Assembly (NCBI RefSeq): GCF_016919445.1
Contig: NZ_CP070356.1
Location: 875,501 to 939,500 of the forward strand
Length of the DNA stretch: 64,000 bases
Reading direction: 5' to 3'
From: Pseudomonas sp. PDNC002
GTDB lineage: Bacteria > Pseudomonadota > Gammaproteobacteria > Pseudomonadales > Pseudomonadaceae
The notes beneath the pieces are model-generated. The model was not told the DNA's origin, did not search any database, and worked only from the letters and a program-made list of their open reading frames with translations. Every line of letters begins with the position of its first letter. Within the stretch, counting starts at the first letter, position 1. This document shows positions 19,083 to 27,847 of the stretch, one piece after another. Position numbers and translations under genes: made by a program.

Positions 19083-19120
19083 ATCTCCGGCAGCCCGCCA
19101 TCGGCGGGCTTGTCGGAGAT
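19083..19120 (+). promoter_or_regulatory. Nested hairpin covering the start of the phospholipase D-like gene
   Basis: AGCCCGCC-ATC-GGCGGGCT (19092-19110) is a perfect 8-bp hairpin. It is framed by a second pair, ATCTCCG (19083-19089) and CGGAGAT (19114-19120). The outer right arm contains the GGAG ribosome-binding sequence and part of the ATG, so the folded RNA would hide the start. Confidence 0.55.
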
Positions 19121-20681
19121 GGCCTCGTTGCTTCCACGCTTCCTTCTGCTGATCCTGCTGGCCCTCGGTGGCTGCGCCAGTGCGCCCCCGCCGGAGCCTT
19201 CGCACGTGCTGCCGGTGCAGGGCACCACGCTGGACAATGAGATCAGCGAGCGCGCTGCGGCTCACCCAGGCCTGTCCGGCTTCCACCTGCTGGCTTCCAG
19301 CGTCGACGCCTTTCTCGCGCGCGCCGAACTGATCCGCAAGGCCCAGCGCAGTCTCGACATCCAGTACTACATCGTGCACGACGGCCTGACCACCCGCGCG
19401 CTGATCCGCGAGCTGCTCAAGGCGGCCGACCGCGGCGTGCGTGTGCGCATCCTCATCGACGACACCAGCAGCGACGGCTGGGACTATGAGCTGGGCACCC
19501 TGGCGGCCCATCCCAACATCCAGGTACGCCTGTTCAACCCGCTGCACCTGGGCCGCAGCACCGGCGTCACGCGCAACCTCGGGCGCCTGTTCAACCTCTC
19601 CGAACAGCATCGGCGCATGCACAACAAGCTGCTGCTGGCGGACAACAGCGTAGCCATCGTCGGTGGCCGCAACCTGGGCGACGAGTACTTCGACGCCAAG
19701 GCCGAGATGAACTTCAGCGATCTCGACCTTATGGGCGTCGGCCCGGTCGCCCAGTCGCTTGGACAAAGCTTCGACCAATACTGGAATAGCCGTATCAGTC
19801 GGCCCATCGAGGATTACCTGTGGAGCGAACCGGACCTCGATGAGTTGCAAAATGTCCGCCATTCGCTGGATCGCTACCTGGCCAAGGAGCGGGTCAAACG
19901 CAATGGCTACATCGCCCGGCTCAACCGCAACAGCGACCGGCCACACCTGCAGAACTGGCTGGACGAGCTGGTCTGGGCGCAGGGCAAGGCCGTCTGGGAC
20001 ACGCCGTTGAAGGTGCTCGATCAGGGCGAGCCGAACGCGGAACAACTGCTCAGCGCCCAGTTGCAACCGCTGTTCGACGGGGTATCGAAGGAGCTGATCC
20101 TGGTCTCGGCCTACTTCGTGCCAACCAGCGCCGGGGTCGACTACCTGACCCAGCGGGCCGGCCAGGGTGTCAGCGTGCGGCTGCTGACCAACTCACTCGA
20201 AGCCACCGACGTACCGGCCGTGCATGCGGGCTACGCACCCTATCGCCTGGCGTTGCTGGAGCACGGAGTGAAACTTTATGAGTTGCGTGCCGATCCGGAT
20301 CAGCGCCAATCCGGCGCACCGTGGATGGTGCGCGGCTCCAGCAGCGCCAGCCTGCACAGCAAGGCAGCGGTGTTCGATCAGCAGAAGGTGTTCGTCGGCT
20401 CGCTGAACTTCGATCCGCGTTCGGTACTCTGGAACACCGAAGTCGGCATCATCGTCGACAGCCCGGAGCTGGCCGACCAGGTGCGCCGGCTCGCATTGGC
20501 CAGTATGTCGCCCAAGGTCAGCTACCAGGTGAAGATCGCACCCAACAGCGATCCGCCGAAGCTGGTCTGGATCGAAGAGCGTAACGGCAGGCTGGTGGAA
20601 ATCGACCGCGAGCCAGGCAACACCTGGCGCCGGCTCAACGCGTGGATCGCCGGCGCCATCGGCCTGGAGAAGATGCTCTAG
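19119..20681 (+). CDS. Phospholipase D-like (cardiolipin synthase-type) lipoprotein
   Basis: 520 residues: a lipoprotein signal ending LLALGGCAS (Cys about 20), then two PLD domains. The catalytic HKD motifs are HNKLLLADNSVAIVGGRN (about 168-185) and HSKAAVFDQQKVFVGSLNF (about 412-430), both complete. Such proteins (ClsC/YmdC-like) transfer phosphatidyl groups in membrane lipid synthesis or cleave phosphodiesters in the periplasm. Start is uncertain: ATG 19119 touches its GGAG; TTG at 19128 has ideal spacing to the same site, and TTG 19110 is also open. Ends in a 4-base convergent overlap with the MFS gene. Confidence 0.88.
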   Translation: MASLLPRFLLLILLALGGCASAPPPEPSHVLPVQGTTLDNEISERAAAHPGLSGFHLLASSVDAFLARAELIRKAQRSLDIQYYIVHDGLTTRALIRELLKAADRGVRVRILIDDTSSDGWDYELGTLAAHPNIQVRLFNPLHLGRSTGVTRNLGRLFNLSEQHRRMHNKLLLADNSVAIVGGRNLGDEYFDAKAEMNFSDLDLMGVGPVAQSLGQSFDQYWNSRISRPIEDYLWSEPDLDELQNVRHSLDRYLAKERVKRNGYIARLNRNSDRPHLQNWLDELVWAQGKAVWDTPLKVLDQGEPNAEQLLSAQLQPLFDGVSKELILVSAYFVPTSAGVDYLTQRAGQGVSVRLLTNSLEATDVPAVHAGYAPYRLALLEHGVKLYELRADPDQRQSGAPWMVRGSSSASLHSKAAVFDQQKVFVGSLNFDPRSVLWNTEVGIIVDSPELADQVRRLALASMSPKVSYQVKIAPNSDPPKLVWIEERNGRLVEIDREPGNTWRRLNAWIAGAIGLEKML

Positions 20682-21847
20682 GAGCGCTCCTGCTGCAGCT
20701 CCGCGTCGGTCGCCCGCATTGCCGGCGGCAGGCCACGGTAGGAGACCAGCACGACGAACCCGGCGGCTCCCAGCGCCATCACCAACGGCAGCGCATGGCC
20801 GCTGATCCACTGGCTGGCGGCGCCGGTAGCCAAGGGGCCGATCAGGCAGCCAATCCCCCAGAGCTGGGCAATGTGCGCATTGGCGCGCACCAGCGCGTCG
20901 TCCCGGTAGCGCTCGCCGATAAGGATCAGCGACAGGGTGAACAGCCCGCCCGCCGCCGCACCGAAGAGCACCAGCACCGGCCAGATGGCAGCGTGGTGCA
21001 GCAGCAGCGGAATGCCCAGGCTGCTGAGGAACAGCACGATGCCGCAGCCCTTGAACAGCGTCTGCCGGGAGACGCGGTCGGCCAGCCAGCCGATGGGCAA
21101 CTGCAGCAGCGCGTCGCCGACCACCACGGTGCTGACCATCGCCAGCGCCACCGATTGCGTGAAGCCCTGCTGGATGCCGTAGACGGGCAGCAACGTCAGG
21201 ATCATTGCCTCGAAACCGGCGAACAGCACAACCGCCCAGGCAATCGCCGGCAGGTTCGCGCAGAAGCCGAACAGCCCGCGTCCGGAGGCACTGTGCGGGT
21301 CGACCTTGGGCGCGCCGGTGCGGCCCAGCAGCAGCAACGCACCGCCGATCAGCAGGCAGACGCCGAACCAGAAGCCACGGTTGTCGGCGGTACCGATGAA
21401 CGTCAGCAGCACCGGGCCGGACAGCTGGCTCAGCGCATAGCCGGTGCCGTACAGGGCGACCAGGCGGCCGCGCCATTTCTCGATGGCCAGCTGGTTGATC
21501 CAGCTTTCGCCGAGGATGAACACCACGGTCAGCTGCACGCCGATCAGCAGGCGCAGGATCAGCCAGATCGGATAGCTCTGCAGCAGCGCCAGCAGGCCAA
21601 CCGAGAAAGCGCCCGAGATCAGGCAGATGCGCATCAGCAACGGGGTGCCGACCCGCGCGGCAAGACGGCCGGCAATCATCGCGCCCAGCAGCACGCCCAC
21701 GGCTGGCGTGGACGCCATGACACCGATGGCGAAGCTACCGTAGCCCCAGCCTTCCAGACGCAGAGAGACCAGCGGCATGGTCAGGCCCAAGGCCAGACCA
21801 ATGCTGATCACGGCAGCACACACAGCAAAATAGGGACCCCAACGCAT
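20678..21847 (-). CDS. MFS transporter (YcaD/CmlA-like major facilitator)
   Basis: 389 residues with twelve hydrophobic segments in two halves. Loop features RLAARVGTPLLMRI and GWLADRVSRQTLFKG fit the MFS 2-3 and 8-9 loops (GxLaDrxGrr). Start: ATG at 21847 with GGGAGAAAGACA upstream; the 21 open codons before it have no site. The gene lies between polyamine genes, so uptake or export of an amine is possible, but nothing in the sequence identifies the substrate. Confidence 0.87.
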   Translation of the reverse strand: MRWGPYFAVCAAVISIGLALGLTMPLVSLRLEGWGYGSFAIGVMASTPAVGVLLGAMIAGRLAARVGTPLLMRICLISGAFSVGLLALLQSYPIWLILRLLIGVQLTVVFILGESWINQLAIEKWRGRLVALYGTGYALSQLSGPVLLTFIGTADNRGFWFGVCLLIGGALLLLGRTGAPKVDPHSASGRGLFGFCANLPAIAWAVVLFAGFEAMILTLLPVYGIQQGFTQSVALAMVSTVVVGDALLQLPIGWLADRVSRQTLFKGCGIVLFLSSLGIPLLLHHAAIWPVLVLFGAAAGGLFTLSLILIGERYRDDALVRANAHIAQLWGIGCLIGPLATGAASQWISGHALPLVMALGAAGFVVLVSYRGLPPAMRATDAELQQERS

Positions 21848-21911
21848 TGTCTTTCTCCCGTTCCATCCGGAGCGCACGCCAGGCGCGAGGGTGCCCGATG
21901 CGCAATGCACA

Positions 21912-21944
21912 GCGGCCGGGCTTCCCTGAGGGAAACCCGGCCGC
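21912..21944 (-). terminator. Long GC-rich hairpin downstream of the aldehyde dehydrogenase gene
   Basis: GCGGCCGGGCTTCCC (left) and GGGAAACCCGGCCGC (right) pair over 15 bases with one G-T mismatch and a TGA loop. It lies in the 157-base gap between the aldehyde dehydrogenase stop and the MFS start, and has no T-tract, so it could be a transcript end or a processing structure. Confidence 0.55.
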
Positions 21945-22004
21945 GGGTGTGGCTCTTTGTCAGAGCCGGCCCCTGGATCGGGGCCGACCTGCTTCAGCCT
22001 AGGA

Positions 22005-23498
22005 TCAGAGTTTGATCCAGGTAGCTTTCAGCTCGGTGTACTTGTCGAACGCGTGCAGCGACTTGTCGCGGCCGTTGCCGGACTGCTTGAAGCCACCGAA
22101 CGGAGCGGTCATGTCGCCACCGTCGTACTGGTTCACCCACACGCTGCCGGCGCGCAGCGCCTTGGCGGTCAGGTGGGCCTTGGACAGGTCGCTGGTCCAC
22201 ACCGCCGCGGCCAGGCCGTACGGAGTGTCGTTGGCGATGCGCACGGCTTCTTCGGCATCGGTGAACTCGATGACCGACAGCACCGGGCCGAAGATCTCTT
22301 CACGGGCGATGCGCATGGCGTTGGTCACGCCGTCGAAGATGGTCGGCTCGACGTAGGTGCCGCCGGTCTCTTCGAGGGTGCGCTTGCCGCCGGCCACCAG
22401 TTTGGCGCCGTCGTCGTGGCCAGCCTGGATGTAGCTCAGCACGTTGTTCATCTGGGTGGTATCGACCAGCGCACCAACGTTGGTTTCCGGGTCCAGCGGG
22501 TTGCCCGGCTTCCAGGCCTTGATGGCTTCGACCACCAGCGGTACGAACTCGGCCTTGATCGACTTCTCCACCAGCAGGCGCGAGCCGGCGGTGCAGACTT
22601 CGCCCTGGTTGAAGGCGATGGCGCTGGCAGCGGCTTCGGCAGCGGCTTTCAGGTCCGGAGCGTCAGCGAAGACGATATTCGGGCTCTTGCCACCGGCTTC
22701 CAGCCAGACGCGCTTCATGTTGGATTCGCCAGCGTAGATCATCAGTTGCTTGGCGATCTTGGTCGAGCCGGTGAACACCAGGGTGTCGACGTCCATGTGC
22801 AGGGCCAGGGCCTTGCCCACGGTGTGGCCGAAGCCCGGCAGGACGTTGAACACGCCTTTCGGGATACCGGCCTCGATGGCCAGCTGGGCGACGCGGATAC
22901 CGGTCAGCGGGGACTTCTCGGAGGGCTTGAGGATCACCGAGTTGCCGGTGGTCAGGGCCGGGCCGAGCTTCCAGCAGGACATCAGCAGGGGGAAGTTCCA
23001 CGGCACGATGGCCGCCACTACGCCCACAGGCTCGCGGGTCACCAGACCCAGCTCGTTGTGCGGGGTAGCGGCGACTTCGTCATAGATCTTGTCGATGGCC
23101 TCGGCGCTCCAGCGGATGCTGTTGGCAGCACCGGAGACGTCCACGTTCAGCGAATCGCTGATCGGCTTGCCCATGTCCAGGGTTTCCAGCAGGGCCAGCT
23201 CCTCGGCGTTCTCCAGCAGCAGCTCGGAGAAGCGGATCATGACCTTCTTGCGCTTGGCCGGAGCCAGGCGCGACCAGACACCGGAGTCGAAAGCGGCACG
23301 GGCGACCTGCACGGCACTTTCGGCATCGGCCAGGTCGCAGCTGGCGACCTTGGCCAGGAAGCGGCCATCCACAGGGCTGAGGCAATCGAAGGTGGCGCCG
23401 GATGCGGCGTCGACGTATTCACCGTTGACGAAGGCGCGGCCTTCGATCTTCAGATCCTTGGCGCGAGCTTCCCAATCGGCGCGAGTGAGGGTACCCAT
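22005..23498 (-). CDS. kauB: Gamma-glutamyl-aminobutyraldehyde / aminobutyraldehyde dehydrogenase (PauC/KauB)
   Basis: 497 residues, standard NAD(P)-dependent aldehyde dehydrogenase. Catalytic cysteine in NQGEVCTAGSRLLV, glutamate in LEAGGKSPNIVF, cofactor loop FTGSTKIAKQ and the N-terminal oxyanion asparagine in VPWNFPLLM. By position (PAO1 PA5312, kauB/pauC) it oxidises gamma-glutamyl-aminobutyraldehyde, and also 4-guanidinobutyraldehyde in arginine breakdown. It is probably under PauR control. ATG 23498 has AGAGGA upstream. The transaminase gene that I remember next to it in PAO1 (gabT2) is absent. Confidence 0.92.
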   Translation of the reverse strand: MGTLTRADWEARAKDLKIEGRAFVNGEYVDAASGATFDCLSPVDGRFLAKVASCDLADAESAVQVARAAFDSGVWSRLAPAKRKKVMIRFSELLLENAEELALLETLDMGKPISDSLNVDVSGAANSIRWSAEAIDKIYDEVAATPHNELGLVTREPVGVVAAIVPWNFPLLMSCWKLGPALTTGNSVILKPSEKSPLTGIRVAQLAIEAGIPKGVFNVLPGFGHTVGKALALHMDVDTLVFTGSTKIAKQLMIYAGESNMKRVWLEAGGKSPNIVFADAPDLKAAAEAAASAIAFNQGEVCTAGSRLLVEKSIKAEFVPLVVEAIKAWKPGNPLDPETNVGALVDTTQMNNVLSYIQAGHDDGAKLVAGGKRTLEETGGTYVEPTIFDGVTNAMRIAREEIFGPVLSVIEFTDAEEAVRIANDTPYGLAAAVWTSDLSKAHLTAKALRAGSVWVNQYDGGDMTAPFGGFKQSGNGRDKSLHAFDKYTELKATWIKL

Positions 23499-23803
23499 GA
23501 CAACGTGTCCTCTTATTAATGTACTTATCTAGGTGCAGGCGCCCGGCGGCGGGCGCGCTGTCAAAAATATCGCAAGGCGAAGCGAACGCATGCTGCTGGC
23601 AACCCTAAACTGGAGGCGGCCAATTTTCAATATTTTTTACACTAGACGGCAAAACAGCCTTGTCACGTTCGTTTTATTAAACATAGACTCGCCTGAATCG
23701 ATGCCTGAATAGTCACCGACCACGGCGTCGAGCGAAATATCCAACAGCGTCGCGCGTGCACGCACGCACTCTGGCAAACAAACACACAAGAACCGAGACC
23801 GCC
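23499..23803. other. Control region between kauB and the cupin gene
   Basis: The 305 bases between these divergent genes contain no coding sequence. The middle part (23615-23700) is A/T-rich, unlike the surrounding DNA. TTGTCA at 23660-23665 and CATAGA at 23682-23687 could be -35 and -10 of the cupin gene (16-base spacing). This is where PauR or another regulator could bind. Confidence 0.45.
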
Positions 23804-24166
23804 ATGAACGTCGAGCAGATCGTCGATTTCGCCCAGGCCACCACCGCCCCCGAACACTACCGCCCCGCCCCGGACCGCATCATCAAGGGCGACCCGGCGC
23901 AGAACGTACGCAACCACTACTCCAGCGGCTGCGGCCAGTTCAACGTGGGCATCTGGGAAGGCGAGCCGGGCCACTGGAACGTCAGCTACACCGAGCACGA
24001 ATACTGCGAGATCCTCCAGGGCGTGTCGGTGATCCGTGATGCCAACGGCGGCGCCAAGACCGTGCGCGTCGGCGATCGCTTCGTCATCCCGGCCGGCTTC
24101 AGCGGCACCTGGGAAGTGCTGGAGCCCTGCCGCAAGGTCTACGTGATCTTCGAACAGAAGGCCTGA
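23804..24166 (+). CDS. Cupin domain protein (DUF861-type)
   Basis: 120 residues forming a single cupin barrel: EPGHWNVSYTEHEYCEILQG is the first cupin motif with the usual metal-ligand H and E, and GDRFVIPAGFSGTWEVLEPCRKVYVIFE the second. This type (DUF861, (S)-ureidoglycine aminohydrolase-like) often accompanies amine or amino-acid catabolic genes. Divergent from kauB and conserved in that position in PAO1 (PA5314 as I recall), so a role in polyamine breakdown is likely, but the reaction is unknown. ATG 23804 chosen by the conserved MNVEQIVDF start. Confidence 0.85.
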   Translation: MNVEQIVDFAQATTAPEHYRPAPDRIIKGDPAQNVRNHYSSGCGQFNVGIWEGEPGHWNVSYTEHEYCEILQGVSVIRDANGGAKTVRVGDRFVIPAGFSGTWEVLEPCRKVYVIFEQKA

Positions 24167-24179
24167 TCCCCCAGGCATG

Positions 24180-24209
24180 AAAAAGCCCGCCAGTAGGCGG
24201 GCTTTTTTT
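24180..24209 (+). terminator. Rho-independent terminator of the cupin gene
   Basis: AAAAAGCCCGCC-AGTA-GGCGGGCTTTTTTT, 14 bases after the stop. The A-tract at the left makes it usable in both directions. Confidence 0.9.
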
Positions 24210-24232
24210 CGTGTCGACTTTTCCGCAGGCAA

Positions 24233-24263
24233 GAAAAAACCCGCCACTTGGGCGGGTTTCTTC
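24233..24263 (-). terminator. Rho-independent terminator of rpmBG
   Basis: On the minus strand AAACCCGCC-CAAGT-GGCGGGTTTTTTC, about 18 bases after the rpmG stop. Confidence 0.9.
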
Positions 24264-24280
24264 ACAAGGGCGAAGATCAA

Positions 24281-24436
24281 TTACTTGATCTTGGCTTCCT
24301 TGTAGATCACGTGCTTGCGAACAACCGGATCGAATTTCTTGATCTCGATTTTCTCAGGCTTGGTGCGCTTGTTCTTGTCGGTGGTGTAGAAGTGGCCGGT
24401 ACCGGCGCTGGACACCAAACGGATCAGTTCACGCAT
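24281..24436 (-). CDS. rpmG: 50S ribosomal protein L33
   Basis: 51 residues, [20 protein letters not shown] start and [17 protein letters not shown] end, the cysteine-free (zinc-independent) L33 form. The stop TAA is at 24281-24283. It follows rpmB by 12 bases, with AAGGAG before the ATG at 24436. Part of the large ribosomal subunit near the E site. The gene pair rpmB-rpmG next to radC-coaBC-dut is conserved across gammaproteobacteria. Confidence 0.97.
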   Translation of the reverse strand: MRELIRLVSSAGTGHFYTTDKNKRTKPEKIEIKKFDPVVRKHVIYKEAKIK

Positions 24437-24448
24437 GACTGCAGCTCC

Positions 24449-24685
24449 TTAGAATTTTTCGCCGCGGGCGCGCAGGTCGTTCAGAACGGCCTCGATACCA
24501 CGCTTGTCGATGATACGCATGCCTTTAGCGGAAACGCGCAGACGTACGAAACGCTTCTCGGCTTCTACCCAGAAACGGTGATGCTGCAGGTTCGGCAGGA
24601 AACGGCGACGGGTTTTGTTGTGTGCGTGGGAAATGTTATTCCCGGTAACCGGACCCTTACCGGTCACTTGGCAAACTCTCGACAT
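24449..24685 (-). CDS. rpmB: 50S ribosomal protein L28
   Basis: 78 residues with the family start [20 protein letters not shown] and [13 protein letters not shown]. Normal length, no zinc cysteine pair. First gene of the rpmBG operon. A good promoter (-35 TTGCGG, -10 TATAAA) lies about 150 bases upstream, giving a long leader with a small hairpin at 24707-24724. Confidence 0.97.
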   Translation of the reverse strand: MSRVCQVTGKGPVTGNNISHAHNKTRRRFLPNLQHHRFWVEAEKRFVRLRVSAKGMRIIDKRGIEAVLNDLRARGEKF

Positions 24686-24706
24686 GGCTCAGCCCTCTAT
24701 AAACCA

Positions 24707-24724
24707 CATGCCAAACCCGGCATG
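24707..24724 (-). promoter_or_regulatory. Hairpin in the rpmB leader
   Basis: CATGCC-GGGTTT-GGCATG on the minus strand, 22 bases before the rpmB start. Small but perfect 6-bp stem; could take part in translational feedback. Confidence 0.3.
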
Positions 24725-24831
24725 GGTTGGCTGCTTAACTCAATAGGATTCTCAGTTTCACCGGGGTCTTAACTGCCGCTTCGCCGCGATCGAGTCGCAG
24801 GATCAGGCAGGGCCCCAGAAAAGAGCGCAGC

Positions 24832-24861
24832 TTTATATCAGAAAGTCGCTTCGCGCCGCAA
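24832..24861 (-). promoter_or_regulatory. Probable sigma-70 promoter of rpmBG
   Basis: On the minus strand TTGCGG (24856-24861) and TATAAA (24832-24837) are 18 bases apart. Transcription would start near 24825, giving a leader of about 140 bases. Confidence 0.55.
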
Positions 24862-25049
24862 GGGCAAGCATACGCCGAGAAAGGCGACGCCAGCCCCCGT
24901 GGGGCGCGGCACTGCTGCCGTTCGTCGCCTGTCATCGTTGTGGCTGCCGGCAGCTTGGTCTAGGGTAGCCCCTTCGAGGTTGCCAACAGCCTTGCATGAC
25001 CTGCCCAGCCGCGCGGATGGGCATCTTGCCACCTCTCACGGAGTTCGTC

Positions 25050-26621
25050 ATGCGTCTTGCCCTGCTCGCCCTTCTGATTTCTCCCGCCCTCGCCAGTGCC
25101 GCCTCGCTGAGTGTCTGCACCGAAGCCAGTCCCGAAGGCTTCGACGTGGTCCAGTACAACTCGCTGACCACCACCAACGCCTCGGCCGACGTACTGATGA
25201 ACCGCCTGGTGGACTTCGACGCCGCCCGCGGCGAAGTGGTGCCGAGCCTGGCGGAGAGCTGGAAGGTCTCCGACGATGGCCTGACCTATGACTTCCAGTT
25301 GCGCGACGACGTCGCCTTCCACCACACCGACTACTTCAAGCCAGGCCGCGCGCTGGATGCCGACGATGTGATGTTCAGCTTCCAGCGCATGCTCGATCCC
25401 ACCCAGCCCTGGCACAAGGTGGCGCAGAGCGGCTTCCCGCACGCCCAGTCGATGCAACTACCGACCCTGGTGAAAGCCGTGGAGAAGGTCGACGCGCATC
25501 ACGTGCGCTTCACCCTCACCCATCCGGACGCGACCTTCCTGGCGATGCTCAGCATGGGCTTCGCCTCCATCTATTCCGCCGAATACGCCGACCAACTGAT
25601 GAAGGCCGGCACCCCCGAGAAGCTCAACGCCCAGCCGATCGGCACCGGACCCTTCGTCTTCAAGCGCTTCCAGAAGGACGCCGTGGTGCGCTACAGCGCC
25701 AACGCCGAATACTTCGGCGGCAAGCCGGCTGTGGATAACCTGGTGTTCGCCATCACCCCGGATGCCAGCGTGCGCCTGCAAAAGCTCAAGCGCGGCGAGT
25801 GCCAGATCGCTCTGTCGCCCAAGCCGGTGGACGTCGAAGCGGCGACCAAGGCCGCCGACCTGAAGGTGGAGCAGACCCCGGCATTCATGACCGCCTTCGT
25901 CGGCATCAACAGCCAGCACCCGCCACTCGACAACCCCAAGGTACGCCAGGCCATCAACCTCGCCTTCGACAAGCGCAGCTACCTGGAAACGGTCTTCGCC
26001 GGCAGCGCCACACCGGCCAACGGTATCTATCCACCCAACACCTGGAGCTATGCCAAGGACATCCCCGGCTATCCGCGCGATCTCGACAAGGCCCGTGCAC
26101 TGCTCGCCGAAGCCGGGCACAAGGACGGCTTCAAGACCACCATCTGGACCCGCCCTTCGGGCAGCCTGCTCAACCCGAACCCCAGCACTGGCGCGCAGCT
26201 GTTGCAGTCGGACCTGGCGCAGATCGGCATTCAGGCCGAGATCCGCGTGATCGAATGGGGCGAACTGATCCGCCGCGCCAAGGCCGGCGAGCATGACCTG
26301 CTGTTCATGGGCTGGGCCGGCGACAACGGCGACCCGGACAACTTCCTCACCCCGCAATTCTCCTGCGCCAGCGTCAAGTCCGGCCTGAATTTCGCCCGCT
26401 ACTGCGATGAGAAACTCGACGGGCTGATCAGCCAGGGCAAGGCGGTAGCCGACCAGGCCAAGCGCAGCGAGCTGTATCACCAGGCGCAGCAGATCATCCA
26501 CGACCAGGCGCTGTGGTTGCCGCTGGCGCACCCCACCGCGACCGCCATCACCCGCAAGGACGTAAAGGGTTACACGGTGAGCCCGTTCGGCCGCCAGGAC
26601 TTCTCCAAGGTCCAGCTCTGA
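25050..26621 (+). CDS. Periplasmic peptide-binding protein (SBP family 5, DppA-like)
   Basis: 523 residues: signal peptide MRLALLALLISPALASA (17 residues), mature start ASLSVCTEASPEGFDVVQYN, which is the DppA-type N-terminus. The family signature VVPSLAESWKVSDDGLTYDFQLRDDVAFH follows, and the C-terminal half has VIEWGELIRRAKAGEHDLLFMGWAGDNGDP. It binds di- or oligopeptides in the periplasm. There are no permease or ATPase genes beside it, so it must work with a transporter encoded elsewhere, such as the dpp system. ATG at 25050 is preceded by GGAG. Confidence 0.92.
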   Translation: MRLALLALLISPALASAASLSVCTEASPEGFDVVQYNSLTTTNASADVLMNRLVDFDAARGEVVPSLAESWKVSDDGLTYDFQLRDDVAFHHTDYFKPGRALDADDVMFSFQRMLDPTQPWHKVAQSGFPHAQSMQLPTLVKAVEKVDAHHVRFTLTHPDATFLAMLSMGFASIYSAEYADQLMKAGTPEKLNAQPIGTGPFVFKRFQKDAVVRYSANAEYFGGKPAVDNLVFAITPDASVRLQKLKRGECQIALSPKPVDVEAATKAADLKVEQTPAFMTAFVGINSQHPPLDNPKVRQAINLAFDKRSYLETVFAGSATPANGIYPPNTWSYAKDIPGYPRDLDKARALLAEAGHKDGFKTTIWTRPSGSLLNPNPSTGAQLLQSDLAQIGIQAEIRVIEWGELIRRAKAGEHDLLFMGWAGDNGDPDNFLTPQFSCASVKSGLNFARYCDEKLDGLISQGKAVADQAKRSELYHQAQQIIHDQALWLPLAHPTATAITRKDVKGYTVSPFGRQDFSKVQL

Positions 26622-26623
26622 GC

Positions 26624-27187
26624 ATGGAGCTCCTGGAGCGACTGCTGCCGGATTTCCAGTTCTCCGAGCGACACTCGCGGGACATGCGGGCCACGCCAAC
26701 ACGGGTGCTGGATGCGGTCACGGAGCTGACCGCCGAGCACGACCCGCTGGCTTCGCGTTTCTTGCAGATTCGCGAAGCCCCGGCCCGCCTGGCACTTCGG
26801 CTGGGGCTACGCAATGCCCTGGCTGACCGCCCGCGTTTCGGCCTGCATGAGTTCACCTTGCTCGGCCGCAACGGCGATCGGGAACTTGCGTATGGACTGA
26901 TCGGGCGTTTCTGGCGCAGCGACTTCGGCCTGCGTCCGTGTGCCGACGGTGAAAGCTTCCGGCATTTCTCCGAACCCGGTACCGCCAGGCTGATGCTGCA
27001 TTTTTCCTGCGACCCAGGCGACGGCGATGGCACCACCCGTGTTCGCACTGAAACCCGCGTGCACTGTCCGGACGCCCGTAGCCAGTTGCTGTTCGCGCCT
27101 TACTGGCTGGCCATCCGCCCCGTCAGCGGCCTGATTCGCAGACGCCTGCTGCGCGACATAGAACGCCGCGCGTCAGAGCATTCCTAG
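26624..27187 (+). CDS. Conserved protein of unknown function
   Basis: 187 residues that I do not recognise as a named family. It has no signal peptide or membrane segment; the sequence runs [54 protein letters not shown] and [20 protein letters not shown]. The pattern of alternating strands with a final helix could fit a START/SRPBCC-like barrel, a weak guess. It starts 2 bases after the peptide-binding protein stop, so both are probably co-translated, and its last 15 bases overlap the convergent radC. Start ATG at 26624 has CTCCAAGG upstream within the previous gene. Confidence 0.8.
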   Translation: MELLERLLPDFQFSERHSRDMRATPTRVLDAVTELTAEHDPLASRFLQIREAPARLALRLGLRNALADRPRFGLHEFTLLGRNGDRELAYGLIGRFWRSDFGLRPCADGESFRHFSEPGTARLMLHFSCDPGDGDGTTRVRTETRVHCPDARSQLLFAPYWLAIRPVSGLIRRRLLRDIERRASEHS

Positions 27188-27847
27188 CTCCGCCATCGAC
27201 TGCGGCTCGCCGTCGCCGACGATGAAATGATCCAGCACACGCACGTCGATCAGCGCCAGCGCATCGACGATGCGCCGGGTGAGCAGGCGATCGGAATGAC
27301 TCGGCTCGCAGACCCCGGAAGGGTGGTTGTGCGTGAGGATCAGGGCCGCCGCATTGTGCGCTAGGGCGCGCTTGACGATCTGCCGCGGGTAGACGCTGGC
27401 ATTGTCGATGGAGCCGTGGAACAGCACCTCGAAGCCCAGCACCCGGTGGCGGTTGTCCATGAACAGGCAGGCGAAGACTTCGTGCGGTTCATGGCGCAGC
27501 CGTGACTTGAGGAAGTCCCGCACTGCCTGGGGGCTTTCCAGGGCAGGATCGCGGCTGATCTGCTCGGCGAGATGACGCCGGGCAATCTCCAGAACGGCCT
27601 GCAATTGCACGAACTTGGCCACGCCCAGCCCCAGGTGGCTGCAGAACGATTCCAGATCCGCCTCCAGCAGTGCCCGCAGGCTGCCGAATTCACTCAGCAG
27701 GCGCCGCGCCAGGTCGACGGCGCTGCAGCCGACCACGCCGGTGCGCAGGAAGATGGCCAGCAACTCGGCGTCGCTCAGACTCGCCGCGCCGCGTTCGAGG
27801 AGTTTCTCCCGCGGGCGTTCCGCCGCGGGCCAGTCACGAATACTCAA
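27173..27847 (-). CDS. radC: RadC family protein (JAB/MPN domain)
   Basis: 224 residues: N-terminal helix-hairpin-helix region (about 1-90, [20 protein letters not shown]) and a C-terminal MPN+ metal-binding domain with [14 protein letters not shown] (JAMM motif). Despite the name, RadC is no longer thought to be a repair protein in E. coli; the biochemical role is unsettled. Convergent with the unknown gene at 26624 and divergent from coaBC. Length normal. Confidence 0.95.
   Translation of the reverse strand: MSIRDWPAAERPREKLLERGAASLSDAELLAIFLRTGVVGCSAVDLARRLLSEFGSLRALLEADLESFCSHLGLGVAKFVQLQAVLEIARRHLAEQISRDPALESPQAVRDFLKSRLRHEPHEVFACLFMDNRHRVLGFEVLFHGSIDNASVYPRQIVKRALAHNAAALILTHNHPSGVCEPSHSDRLLTRRIVDALALIDVRVLDHFIVGDGEPQSMAELGML

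Larger units (their letters stand above)
24686..25049. other. Gene-free region between rpmB and the peptide-binding protein gene
   Basis: The 364 bases between these divergent genes hold the rpmBG promoter and leader (24686-24861). The part nearer the binding-protein gene (24870-25049) is C/G-rich without a clear promoter. No RNA gene is recognised. Confidence 0.5.

Noticed and set aside
17880-20066. 728-codon minus-strand open frame antisense to the oxidase and phospholipase D-like genes
   Set aside because: Composition-driven shadow; both sense-strand genes show complete family motifs.
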